A DNA stretch of 64,000 nt from Melanocharis versteri (GCA_013397845.1 VZTG01004479.1:2847990-2911989), one strand, 5' to 3'. Shown: positions 52,533 to 63,208, counted from the stretch's first letter. Numbers and translations are program-made. Notes: generated by a model from the letters alone, not told the origin.

Positions 52533-54951
52533 AGCAACCAGTGATCACCCTACTTCAGTATTTGCCAAAGAAATTTGCCAACTTCCTAAATGAAACATTT
52601 GTAACATTTAACAGGTCGAAGTGTGGTTTTCTGGGGGATATCAAGCATCTGGCTTCAGTATAGTTTTTACCTGTAGGTAGATTTATTAAAATTGGATAGT
52701 AATAACAATATGGTCATAAGACGACTTACTCTTGGCAAGCATTAGTAATTGTAACTCAGGATTGAGACTTTCTGGGACTTTAGTTGTTGTGAGTGCAAAA
52801 TAATGTAGGAATCACCTGATTTCTGATATGGTCATGATAATTTTTCTGTGGGGCAGATCCCAGCACTCATCCTTGAACATGGCGAGAAGTTTTGCTGTAG
52901 AGTTGCTTGCACTCTAGTGGATTTAGGGGAGCTTTGGGGAAGCCTGTGTCAGGGGTATTCATGGGCTGCAGACTGCAGAGCCTGGTTACTCACTAACTGT
53001 TGATCAGGACTTCCAGAAAATATACTTAGCTGGAACAAATAGGGATTCCCGCACAACAGCTCACATTAGATGATTTCTTCCCTCTCAGTTTCCTGCTGCT
53101 TAAGTCACAGTACCTTCAAGTCTTGCATAACAAACATTGTCTCTGCTAGAGAGAGACCATACCAAAAACAAAATGCTAAAGTAACAGTCCCTCACTGAAC
53201 CAAAAGGCACAAAAGGAATTAGGTAAAAATAGTTAAATGAAAGGTCTCATTTTGACTTGTATCAGCTGCCATACAGGTAGATTTGGTAATTTTCTGCAGT
53301 CTATTAGAACTTTTTAAAGAAGTAGTGACTGAGTTTAGTATTAGGGAAATACCGTGGATCTTTGCTGTGCAGTAATTCTGGGTAGGTGGCTATCAAAACC
53401 TTTTATGAAAACTAGGATGGAGGTGAACAAAAAAGATTTGTCAATTCAAAACAGGGAAGAAAGCAAAACAAACCCTAGCGAAAGAAAAATACCTCATCCT
53501 CAACTCCTCAAAAAACCCCAAATGCCAGAAAACAACCCAAAACATTTCAAGACGTGCAAATTGCTAGTAATCTATTTCAAGCCTGGAATTTGAAATTAAT
53601 CCTTGACATAGATGACTAAGACTATATCCAACATGAAAACGCATATTATGCATAGGACTAAAGATAAGTGAGGTTTTCATGACTTTAAATTCTGTTTGGA
53701 TCCATAGAGAAGCTTTGGTATTTAAAAGTTGTTTGAACCAGGTAATAAGTCTGTGCTGAATCATTAATTTTAGATGGAAATTAAAAATGTGTTCTATTTT
53801 CAAAATTCCCTTTTGAAGCTGTATTCTGTATTGGTCACCTCCATTTTTGAAAAGTACTGAGATAAACTAGAAGGTAAAATTAATTTCTAGCCATAATTAG
53901 AAATAGCCTTAAGGTTTCTTCCACTATTCTGTATCAGGAAACCCAGAATTTATATTCATCTCTTATCCTCTTAGGTTTTTTTTCTATGTTTGTCAGTTTA
54001 AACTGGTTTTTTTTTCAATGATTTGAAGTAACTTGGGAAGAAAATAGTGCTATACTATAGAACTTCTTCCCTATTTCAGACTACTTTCCCACTTAGATAA
54101 AACGTTTCTGGGATGCTTCCTTCTTTCACAAGGATATCTTCATTCTTAAGTGTCAGCAGCTTTGTCTTCTCCTTAGAGTATTTAGTTTTGACTTGATATT
54201 TTAATTGTTCAGTGCTTTTTGTTCTTAAGTGATGAGCGCCCAGGCAGATAACAAAACACTAAATAGAGAATGAGAAAAACACCATTCTTTTTATTTACAA
54301 CCATTGTTTCCAAACTTCTGTTGAATTTTTACTGGCACCAGTATCAGTGTCAGTAATTTGTGTAGGCATATAGATTAATTATATTGTGATGGAGATGGTC
54401 ATGTTAATGAACTTGAACTGATTGTTATAATGATTTTAGCATTTATTCAGTGGCACAGATGTAGTTCTATGCATTTAAGTGGGATCCATAAATATCTGAT
54501 TCCTAAAATTAAAAAAAGTTTTCATGGCATAGATGAAGTGTCTTAATAATCAAAGCTAAATACATTTATTTCCTTCTCAGAAGTAGATAGTTGCTAAATG
54601 TTTTATTAATACATGTACAACTAAAATTCAATGCTCATGTTTGCAAATCAGTCACTGTAGAGTCTTATCACTAATGTAAAGATAAATCTCTGCATTGAAC
54701 TGAAATATATTTGATATGGCTAATACAGAATGCAATGAATCTTTTATGAGTGTGTGATAAAAAACAAATGATGCAATCTAAGTAATGGTATCTCTAGAGA
54801 CCAGTTAGTTTCTTTGCATACTTGAATGATGATAGTATTCCTGTATTTTTCAGGTGTTGGGTATGGTGGCTAAAGGATGTACTTTTCATTGTGCATGATA
54901 AAAGTCCTGAAGCTGACTTCATGGGGTGTAAGAGCCTCTGATACAGCTTGA

Positions 54952-55612
54952 ATTGTAGAATATCCTGAGTTGGAAGGGACCTACAAGGGTCATCAAAGTT
55001 CAGCTCCTGGCTCTGCACAAGAGTCACACCCTGTTCCTGAGAGCAGTGTCCAAATGTTTCTTGAACTCTGTCAGGCTGGTGCTGTCACCACTGCCCTGGG
55101 GAGCCCATTCCAGTGCCCAACCACCCTCTGGGTGAAAAACCTTTTTCTAATATCCAAAATAAACTGAAGAGCTCAGTGCCTGCCCCTCCTCTTCCCCTTA
55201 CGAGGAAGTTGTAAACTGCTGTGAGGTCTGCCCTGAGTCTCCTTCAGGCTGAACAAGTCAGGTGACATCAACCACTCCTCGTGTGGCTTCTCCTCTAGAT
55301 CCTTCACTATCTTGATGGTCCTTCTTTGGACACTCTTATATAGCTTTATATCCTTTATGTGTTGTGGTGCCCAAAACTGCACACAGGACTCAAGGTGAGC
55401 AGAGCAGGACAATCCCCTGCAGAACCCATTAGTGGCAGGTCACCAGTCTGATGTCACCCCATTTGCTGTAACCCTTTACACCTGACCCATGAGCCAGCTG
55501 CTCACCCATCACGTGATGTGTTTATCCAGCTGTGGGCTGCACACTTTGTCCAGAAGGATCTTGTGACAGACAGTATCAGAAGCTTTACTGGAATCCTAAA
55601 GGATTCCACCAA
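54952..55612 (-). mobile_element. CR1 LINE fragment, antisense, internally deleted
   Basis: The 3' end reads GAATTGTAGAATATCCTGAG then TTGGAAGGGACCTACAAGGGTCATC. The element continues through AACTCTGTCAGGCTGGTGCTG, CTCTGGGTGAAAAACCTTTT and TTTGGACACTCTTATATAG to GTTTATCCAGCTGTGGGCTG and CCAGAAGGATCTTGTGACAG. It shares subfamily features with the copy at 5151. It lacks about 75 bp that the other copy has between TATCCAA and AGATCAGTGCCTG, so an internal deletion occurred near 55155. It ends by about 55612. Confidence 0.92.
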
Positions 55613-56141
55613 CATGGAAAACATTTCTCAGAATATTTTGAATCAGAGTAGTTACCTCCTCAAGAACAGCTTGAAAGTTTTGCAGGTTGTAGATGATTTA
55701 TTCATAGGAATTATTTTCCAATACATCCAGCGCAAGTGTTGCTATTCCTGCCGTGATACTAATACAAGGATGAGGCATAGTCAGTCATACCAGCAACCAC
55801 CTACACATGCTCTAGAAATATACTGATGAAATTCCATGGACTACTGACATGTGGGTTTCTGAGTTGCTCATAGATGAGAGCAGATTTTTTTTATTGTTTT
55901 ACTGACATTCCATTGGTAAAGATACTCCAAAAGTAGTTTTTCAGAACAGTCCCAGAATAGCAGCTTCTCTGCAAGTCACTGCCCATGAGAAAATACAGTA
56001 GATCTTACCTGGAGAGAACACAATATTGTGTTAGCTAGAGGGAAAAACAGTTACTATCATTGTGCCAAACTTTCAAGTTCATTCTTCTTTGCTGAAAGTA
56101 ATGTGGAGAAATAGACACCGATCTTTGGCCACAAATCTACA

Positions 56142-56207
56142 AATATTTTTGGGAGTATAGGAAATAGGGAATATTTTTAGGAGTATAGAAAACGAAAAAT
56201 ATTTTTG
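56142..56207. repeat. 28-bp minisatellite, about 2.4 copies
   Basis: AATATTTTTGGGAGTATAGG plus 8 bases (56142-56169) is followed by AATATTTTTAGGAGTATAGA plus 8 bases (56170-56197) and a partial AATATTTTTG (56198-56207). The period is exactly 28 bases. Confidence 0.85.
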
Positions 56208-57181
56208 TTCTGTAGTTTCCTATTGACATGACAGACGGTCAGCAATATGTTAAATTCTGCTCCCCAGCACATTTTAAGATTTCAGAAGATGCTTAGTTTT
56301 AAAAGGTTATCCATGTAGCCTGCTTCCCTTGAATTCAGCAGAGGCTTTGTGATCTTGTAAACAACAGATTTAATTCAGTGTTGGGAGCTTTTAAAACTCT
56401 TACCCTAGAAAGCTAACACTATACAAGAGGCTAAAGCCATTAGATCACACTACCAAAAAAGGAAAACTATTTCCATTACAGTGTCACTCAGTATGTCTGT
56501 TTATTGGAAAAGCTGCCGGAACAGAAGCCAAAACAATAATCTCCTTAAAAAATTATGAACAAAATAGCAATACAACAAATTTTAAAGTAAGAAAATCTGC
56601 AATATATAGAGTTGTTTGGTTTTATAATCAAACTCCTCAGTCTCTGAAGGGACACCACTTGAAAAAAATAATTTCTGTCTCTGCGAAGTTGGAGCTCACA
56701 GTATTGTTAGATATTAATCTCTTCAACAAGAATGCCACCTGTTTTGTTCCTTTTCTACATGCAACAATAGAAAAAAACCCCAAATCTGTAGCAATTCCAC
56801 ATCCTATACATACATTTTTTTAACTCCTAATGTGCAAAATGTAACAATATTGGTGTACAGGAGGCCAGGATGCTCTTTTATTGGTATTTCTCATATTGAC
56901 TCATCATCTGTGAGTCACTGTGTGTAGGTTCTAAAGTCTCTCCCTCGCCTGCATAGTTTAATACTAGTTGTATTTTAGTTTAAAAAAATTGTAAGGCAGT
57001 TTTCTATATCTCAGGAATTCCTGCATGTGCAGCTTGTACTGTGCTCCACAGGCTGCTCAGGGCCGCCTTTAGTTTCACTGTTCATTGTTTGTTTGGCCTT
57101 TCTAAGGAAAGGATTCTTATTTGAAAACTGGGTCTGAAAGGGTCATTTGTTCTTCTTTTTTCTAATGAAACTGTGTGCTAG

Positions 57182-57755
57182 TTTCAGCTGTGTTAATGTT
57201 TTTCACAGTGGCTGGTACGGGGCAATGTTTTAGATTTGTGCTGAACATGGGGTTGATAATATGGAGATGTTTTTATTATTGCTGAGCTGGACTTGCACAG
57301 AACCAAGGCCTTTTCTGCTTTTCATACTGCCACGCTGATGGGGAAGTTGGGCCTGCATGGGAGGCTGGGAGGAGGAGACTCAGCTTGGACAACTGACCAA
57401 AGGGATATTCCAGACCATATGACATTATGCTCAGTACATAAAGTGGGAGGAAGAAGGAGAAAGGGGAGGAAGGCTGGGGTAATGACGTTTGTCTTCATGA
57501 GGAACTGTTAACTGTGTGATGGGTGCCTGCTCTCCTGGAGATGGCTGAACCCCTGCCTGCCCATGGGAAGCAGGGAATTAATTCCTTGGTTTACTTTACT
57601 CTAGTGCATAGCTTTTGTTTTCCCTGTTAAACTGTGTCTCACCCTATCAGTTTTCTAATTTTTACCTTTCCAGTTCTCTCCCCAGTCCTACTGGTGGGAG
57701 AGTGAGCAAGCGACTGTGTCGTGCTTGGTTGCTGGCTGGGGCTAAACTACAACAA
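57182..57755 (+). mobile_element. Solo LTR, avian ERVL-like, sense, with 5-bp target-site duplication
   Basis: This is a well-preserved LTR of about 574 bp. Recognisable blocks are GTTAATGTTTTTCACAGTGG, GCTGGTACGGGGCAATGTTTT, GTTATTGCTGAGC-like text, GGCCTTTTCTGCTTTTCA, CAACTGACCAAAGGGATATT, ATGCTCAGTACATAAAG, GAGATGGCTGAACCCCTGCC, TGCCCATGGGAAGCAGGGAA and a GGTTGCTGGCTGGGGCTAAAC end. GCTAG occurs immediately before (57177-57181) and after (57756-57760), matching a 5-bp target duplication. The TACATAAAG box at about 57436 is the likely old TATA element. The expected poly(A) hexamer region reads GTTAAA. There are no internal viral genes, so it is a solo LTR. Confidence 0.82.
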
Positions 57756-57840
57756 GCTAGTAGCAACATAGCCTTTCAAATTAATGTTTGGGTTTGATTT
57801 TTTAACCTGAGAATATTTTTGAAGTAGATACACTTCTCAG

Positions 57841-57860
57841 ATGATAAAAGATGATAAAAG
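57841..57860. repeat. Perfect 10-bp tandem duplication
   Basis: ATGATAAAAG occurs twice in direct succession, about 85 bp after the sense LTR. It is probably replication slippage. Confidence 0.9.
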
Positions 57861-58041
57861 CAGTGTGTTTGTATCTGTTTTCACTTGTCCTTGTCTGTCA
57901 GTAAGAGCAGCAGACTTCAACAGCAGATTTGCTGTAGTGCTCGCTTCAGCTGTGTTAAATTTGTTTCATACCTTTACCAGAATAATTCATTCAAAAGTAT
58001 TATATATTTGGTTTTAATGCTGTGGAAAAAATGAGGACAGC

Positions 58042-58996
58042 CAGGACAAGCAGGGGATCAAGCCCAACCAACATGGATTTATGAAAGGAAGGTGCTTGAT
58101 TCCCCTGATGTCCTTCTATGACAAAGTGACTTGCTCAGTAGATGAAGGGAAGGCTGTGGATGTTGTTTATCTAGGCTTCAGTAAACTGCTTGACACCATA
58201 TCCCATAGCATACTCCTAGATCAGCTGGCTACTTGCAGCTTGGATGGGTGAACTCTTCAATGGATAAAAATCTGGCTGGATGTCCAGGCCCAGAGAGTTG
58301 TGGTGAATGGAACTAAATCCAGTTGGTGACCCATCACTAGCAGTGTTCTCCAGGGCTCGGTTTTGGGGCCAGTCGTGTTTAACATCTTTTTTGATGATCT
58401 GGATTGTGGGGATTGAGGGCACCCTCAGCCAATTTGCAGGTGATGCTAAGCTGGGTGGGAGTGTTGATCTCTCGAGGGAAGGAAGGCTCTACAGAGGGAT
58501 CTGGACAGACTCAGTCAGTGGGCTAAGGACAACAGCACGAGGTTCAGTCGGCAAAGTGCCGGGTCCTGCACTTGGGTGGCAGCAACCCCAGGCAGTGCTA
58601 CAGGCTGGGGCAAGAGTGGCTGTCCTGCAGAAAGGGCTCGGGGGTGCTGGTCAGCAGCTGGCTCAGTGTGAGCGGACAGTGTGCCCAGGTGGCCAAGAAG
58701 GCCAGCGGCATCTTGGCCCGTATCAGCCATAGTGTGGCCAGCAGGCCTGGGGAAGTGACCATCCCTCTGTACTCAGCTTTGGTGAGGCCACACCTCGAGC
58801 ACTGCATGCAGTTTTGGGCCCCTCTCTTTAAAAAGGCCATTGAAGTACTGGAGTGTGTCCAGTGAAGGGCAGCAGGGCTCGTGGGAGGTCTGGAGAGCTT
58901 GTCTTTTGAGGAGCGGCTGAGGGAGCTGGGTTTGTTTAGTCTGGAGGTGGCTCAGGGGTGATCTGAAGAGAGGTTGTAGTGAAGTGAGGCCAGTCT
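58042..58996 (+). mobile_element. CR1 LINE ORF2 fragment with reverse-transcriptase palm, 5'- and 3'-truncated
   Basis: This is the longest CR1 piece here. It starts near CAGGGGATCAAGCCCAACCA and includes GAAGGGAAGGCTGTGGATGTTG, the TTTGATGATCTGGATT stretch and the palm-motif region. At 58433-58444 the RT box reads FAGD where non-LTR reverse transcriptases carry F-A-D-D, so a catalytic aspartate is lost. The frame is interrupted by several stops and shifts. After the GGCTGAGGGAGCTGGGTTTGTTTAG block the usual 3' half is shortened, and the element stops at about 58996 without the terminal repeat. It is clearly inactive. It is far richer in GC than the flanking intron and ends about 100 bp before the SNARE exon. 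Confidence 0.95.
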
Positions 58997-59097
58997 AGAT
59001 AGCACATCAGCTCTAGAACATTATAAATTAAATTAATTGTATTTAATACAAAGCATATATATACTTGAGTGCTCTAATGGCTTCTTTTGTGTTGCAG

Positions 59098-59255
59098 GAA
59101 ACAGCATACTCCATTCAGCAGCAGACAGTGTGACAAGCGCAGTACAGAAGGCAAGTCAGGCCTTGAATGAGCGTGGTGAAAGGCTAGGTCGTGCAGAAGA
59201 AAAGACAGAGGAGCTGAAAAACAGTGCGCAGCAGTTTGCAGAAACTGCACATAAG
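59098..59255 (+). CDS. STXBP6: STXBP6 (amisyn) coding exon, R-SNARE coiled coil, residues 151-203
   Basis: This 158-bp exon has acceptor TTGCAG|GAAAC and donor AAG|GTAAGA. Two bases complete the split Gly, then 52 codons run from NSILHSAADSVTSAVQ to FAETAHK. This is the C-terminal v-SNARE coiled-coil homology region shared with VAMPs and tomosyn. It aligns with the VAMP2 core, and the LNERGERL segment places the zero-layer arginine at about residue 176, so it is an R-SNARE. Hydrophobic and small residues recur in a heptad-like pattern. The domain lets amisyn occupy the VAMP position with syntaxin and SNAP-25. An intronic CR1 fragment ends only about 100 bp upstream of the acceptor. The frame is intact. 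Confidence 0.98.
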
Positions 59256-60435
59256 GTAAGATTTCAGCAGCGTAAGACTCAGCAGGTTAAAGTCACACAT
59301 TTGGCTGTCAGAGTTTGTTGAATGAAAGCATGTATCTATACTTGGTTGTATGAAGGCTAGAACTTAGCTCAGGGTATTGTATCAAATCCTCCTTGTAACA
59401 CCTTTTTTGCCTCTAAAAAAATCCTTTCTATTTGTTGGTGACTGCACAGGATCTCAAAGTTACAAATTCTGTATAATAAAAACTTCTCAGATTTGCCTGC
59501 CAAAGACATGTTTAAAAAAAAAAATAGATTTCTGTTTGAGGAAAGAAAGAAAAGTGTTGGTTTAAGTTCTTTCATGCTGAAATGCATTTCTAGTATATCC
59601 CTACAAATATTATTTTTTTTAAAAAGTGTATTTGTAACCATATCCTTGAGTATCAAAGGTTTACATCAGTTTAGTTTGAGTCATTTATTGGTCATCATTT
59701 CACCGGTAGCAAATGAGTGAATTTTAACTGCCCCTACCAGTTCTGTTTTCTAGGTGATTTCCCAGAGAGTTCACTCATCTCAGCTTTGTTAGCATGCTAT
59801 TATCTACAGATAGCAATTTTTTATTATATGGAACCTAACCCTAAGCTCTCTGCTTGGTCTGCAAAGTCAGTTTTTCTACACATTTTATACAGGTTTTAAC
59901 TCACTTCATATCTTTCTTCTCCCTCTCATTCCCAGTAAAGTCCATTTTTGAATTATTTGAAATGGAAATAATTGGTAATCAACAGAGGTGGAAAGGCAAT
60001 CAGTCCTTTATTTTTCCATATCATTATGTAGTGGCAGAGCTCCTGAATAGGTGTTTTAAATTACTTGTCTTGAATTTCTGATTGTAGTTAACAATCAAAA
60101 TCATTGGGTCAAAATTACAGTTCCTTTAAGCGTGTCTTTGTTTCTAGTGTCTTGCTCTAGCCTTCCTCACAGATAGCAAAATAATGGAACGTTGGGAAAC
60201 AGAGCTGGGAAGGCAGATAAATCCTGCCTCCTCAGCATGGCAAAGAGAGGCTTTGCCTGTGTGTCCCAGGAAAGGGAATGACTGCTTATCTGCCTGCAAA
60301 GAAGTTAATGGATTTCAGGCATCTTTTGGAGAATTTGTCTTACAAACTCTTCTTATCCAGATGAGCCACATTAGGTTGATACAGCTGTCATTCTAGGTGA
60401 TGCCTCTTTAATTATTTTTTTTCTTTCTTTTGCAG
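59256..60435 (+). other. STXBP6: STXBP6 last intron (1.2 kb, phase 0)
   Basis: The donor is GTAAGA and the acceptor is a long pyrimidine tract ending in TTTTGCAG at 60435. No known repeat was seen. The ORFs in this stretch are AT-rich chance frames. Confidence 0.9.
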
Positions 60436-60459
60436 CTTGCCATGAAGCACAAATGCTGA
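60436..60459 (+). CDS. STXBP6: STXBP6 (amisyn) last coding exon, residues 204-210 and stop
   Basis: The coding part of the terminal exon is only 24 bases: CTT GCC ATG AAG CAC AAA TGC TGA, giving LAMKHKC-stop. It completes the SNARE helix and brings the protein to 210 residues, the length I remember for human amisyn. No transmembrane segment follows, which fits the family: unlike VAMPs, amisyn has no C-terminal anchor. The penultimate exon ends at a codon boundary, and this exon starts after a strong pyrimidine tract and CAG. It is too short for ORF-based detection. Confidence 0.96.
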   Translation, partial: LAMKHKC

Positions 60460-60840
60460 GATACTGCCCAAAGTTGAAATCTGCTCAAGAGAAGCTGAAA
60501 AGGCTACAATCAGCAACTTTTACAGGAGATTCAGTCTTCTGTGTGCTTTTTCCTTCCTGTTCAGTGGAGATGCATTCTTTCAGTTTCTGTGCAGGAAAAA
60601 GTGTTGCATTTCTACTTTTCTGACTTACTTTTGTTCCTCTTTTTTAATATTGCTACACAGTCCTGCGGTACTTTCTACCTGTATTTCAGTTGTTACAAGA
60701 GTGAAAGCAAACGTTGAAAAAGGACCAAATGACATGCTGATCAGGATTAAAATAGTAACATTCTTCCGTGGTTGTACAAAAAAAAGATTGAACTGATTGT
60801 GGACATGTGTGTGGAAATAAAATCCAAAGAAGGGGTATAA
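60460..60840 (+). other. STXBP6: STXBP6 3' UTR, proximal segment
   Basis: This sequence follows the TGA stop directly and has no splice need. It reaches a canonical AATAAA at 60816 with cleavage expected 10-30 bases later. The UTR may continue much further, because later hexamers exist at 63203 and 63508. Confidence 0.75.
60816..60821 (+). promoter_or_regulatory. STXBP6: Poly(A) signal AATAAA, proximal
   Basis: A canonical AATAAA hexamer lies 357 bases after the stop codon and is followed by a G-rich then T-rich stretch (AGAAGGGGTATAATTTTCTT). This is suitable for cleavage and polyadenylation of a short-UTR transcript. Use is inferred; no transcript data are available. Confidence 0.6.
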
Positions 60841-63202
60841 TTTTCTTCATTTAATGTAGCATCAGCAGAATGTGAATGAATGTTAGAATTAAACATCTGG
60901 GGTTGTAGCTATAGTGGAGGACAAACTGCTTTGTCCTGGGAAACAGAAAAAATTGTTTCTTCTAACTACTGTAGGAAGCGTTGCATGTGCACCAGCATTC
61001 AGAAGTGCATATCTGAATTTCATTCATGTCAGCATTTTACATGTTCCTATTTTCACTTTCAGACTGATTATTTGAATAGTATGCTGAAACCTAGAGAATG
61101 TATGCTTGAGGTTTCAAAATCGGGGAAAAAAGTAATTTTTACATCTATACGCACATAGCTGTGCCTCAAACACAATCTACAATTTAGCAATCTGTTATAA
61201 AATAACATTTCTTTTTACCTGTGATTGTGTGGCTAAAGGCCTGTGAAAATGAGAATGCAAAGGCCTGGGAAGATGAGAGTGCACTATTTTCAAGACATCT
61301 ATTTTTCATAAATTCTACAGTAAGAGTTTTTTGGAACACTTCAGAAATTTGTCTGATTTTAATGACTTTTGTGTTAGCAAGTTGTCTGGTTTTTAGTATA
61401 GAGGCTTTCAAAAACCATGTCTTGGTACACTAGAATCAACTTCTAGTTTGAGTCTCAACTTTCAATATGTTATCACGGGAAGGGTGACTCTACTTTATCT
61501 GTATTCACTATATGCAATATATGCACTGTATTTCTCTTACAAAAATAAGTAGGTTAGCTTCTTCCTTCACAGCTGATTTCTTAACATTTTTAAGATGGTC
61601 TAATATGCTTCAAGGATGAAAAGGAAAAAAAAAAGAGAAAAATATGTTGCTTTTTTCTTTTTTTAAACCAGTAAGCTAGAAAAGAAATCCTTGCAGAAGG
61701 TACAGCCTTCATCTTCTGAAAATGCCTGCCCTTCATTTTTTCCCTCATCTTACCAGAGAAGAGCTGGCATTATGTGAATGTACTATATTCATTGTAGAAT
61801 ATGATTTTTGCATTATTAATGACACAACAGTCTAAAATCCTCAGAGCAGTGCTTGTAAGAGAGATAAAAGCTACTGTAGTAATTGAGAATATTTTACTTA
61901 CTGCAAGCCGAAATAACTGAAAATTTCATGGAAATGCCCATTTCGTAAAAAGATGCTTGCCTTTAGGAAAGTATTCTCATTTGAACTAAGGACACTGTCT
62001 AGTTAGCTGATTGCATTCAAACTTTACATCTGTTTTGGTTTGTTGTTTTTTTTTTTTTTTTCCCTGTAATTTAAACAGTTTTGTATGAAGATTTTTATTT
62101 AATTTCACACTGGGAGTTGAGAGAATGGGTCATTTGTGTAGTACCATATGATCATTTAGCTCTATTTAGCACCAAATCTAGCACCTACTGAAATTGAATT
62201 TGGCCACTTCTGTTATAAATCAGAACAGGTTCGTTAACACAAGTTCTGAACACTCTGTTGAGCTATGTGTAAGTAATGCTTGCCGTGGAAATGTCTGAAT
62301 GTTATTGTAATGACTATGGGTATTTCTGCAATTAACCAGGAAAACAATGTCGGTTTTTTAAACAGAAATTAAACTTCTGCTAGATACAAAATGTTAGGCT
62401 ATTTTTTTTTTTTAAAGACTGATTATAAATCAGTCAGGGAGTATATTTTTGGCCACATAGCTATCTTCTTGTCATATTTTCCACTCTTTTTAAACTATAT
62501 TCTGCTGCTAACCTCACAAGTCTTCCTCTGGAGAGAAAGACGTAGATTCTGAACTGCTACCATCTAGCCAGTCCTCTAAGCTTGCAAATAATTAGAAGAA
62601 ATATCTAAAACCCAGGTCAGATAAATCTGAAAATAATTAGTTGTCTAAATTTAGGTAAAAGGCATAGATTTTCAAGTGTTTACATAAATACCAGCTGAAC
62701 AGGACAAGATCACAATTGCACTGCTAAGTTCCAGACCTCTTGTGAGTTGAACTGTACTAAAACATTGCTTTAGTCCCACCTGAGTTTTTCAGCATTTTGG
62801 GTTGTTTTATATCTTCCAGTTAAGTGTATTGTTTTTTATCATAACTCAGGACTTTAATCCAATCATCAAAAGCCATTTACTATGGGAACTTTAAGTAACC
62901 TAGTCTTCTGAATGAAGGAAAAGTGGTTTGTGTGTTTACTTTGTTCTTGCTATTCATTGAACTACAAGGTTTGGTAGTTTTTAGAAAAAAAATCAAGGTG
63001 TATAAATGTTTATCCAAAGGTAAATCTTAGAGCATTGCAGCTTCCTTCTGGAACTTAGCTTGTAGTGTATACAACCTAGTATTATTAGATAGTCATGTAC
63101 ATAAGATATACTATGATTCAGGTTAATGTTTCATATGAAAGAATGTATTTGTAAATTGTAACAATATTAACAGTTTCTTTATCTTTTTAAAGTTCTGAAC
63201 AG
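60841..63202 (+). other. Probable extended 3' UTR or downstream sequence of STXBP6
   Basis: This is a 2.4 kb non-coding AT-rich stretch without CR1 or LTR sequence, in contrast to the neighbouring intron. It includes A-rich and T-rich blocks at 61625-61642 and 61651-61664 that could pair in RNA, and a T run near 62046-62060. The absence of repeats and the downstream poly(A) hexamers are compatible with a long 3' UTR, but this is inference. Confidence 0.4.
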
Positions 63203-63208
63203 AATAAA
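63203..63208 (+). promoter_or_regulatory. STXBP6: Candidate distal poly(A) signal AATAAA
   Basis: AATAAA occurs within an A/T-rich context and is followed about 25-50 bases later by T- and GT-containing sequence. It would give a 3' UTR of about 2.77 kb. Chance occurrence is plausible in AT-rich DNA. Confidence 0.35.

Larger units (their letters stand above)
38547..59097 (+). other. STXBP6: STXBP6 intron (20.6 kb, phase 1)
   Basis: This long intron lies between a GTAAGT donor and a TTTTGTGTTGCAG acceptor. It holds most of the window's mobile DNA: CR1 pieces at 41.5, 50.7, 55.0-55.6 and 58.0-59.0 kb and LTRs at 49.5, 52.1 and 57.2 kb. It also holds the duplicated hairpin-bearing element at 42.9 and 44.1 kb, the AAAC microsatellite at 41.84 kb, a 9-bp-arm inverted repeat at 51.35 kb and a 28-bp minisatellite at 56.14 kb. 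The stretches 38.6-41.5, 44.2-49.5 and 52.6-54.9 kb contain nothing I can annotate. Confidence 0.9.

Noticed and set aside
52054..52537. Cluster of overlapping ORFs on both strands
   Set aside because: The cluster coincides with an antisense solo LTR; the frames reflect its GC-richer composition and are not genes.
57293..57797. Two + strand ORFs of 72 and 60 residues
   Set aside because: They lie in or overlap the solo LTR, with no similarity to known proteins.
58307..58865. Overlapping open frames of 141 and 97 residues on the + strand
   Set aside because: They are parts of a broken CR1 ORF2, with a mutated RT box and frame changes.
59037..59097. In-frame extension and ATG before the SNARE exon
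   Set aside because: It lies in the intron before the TTGCAG acceptor; amisyn continuity requires entry at 59098 from the upstream exon.
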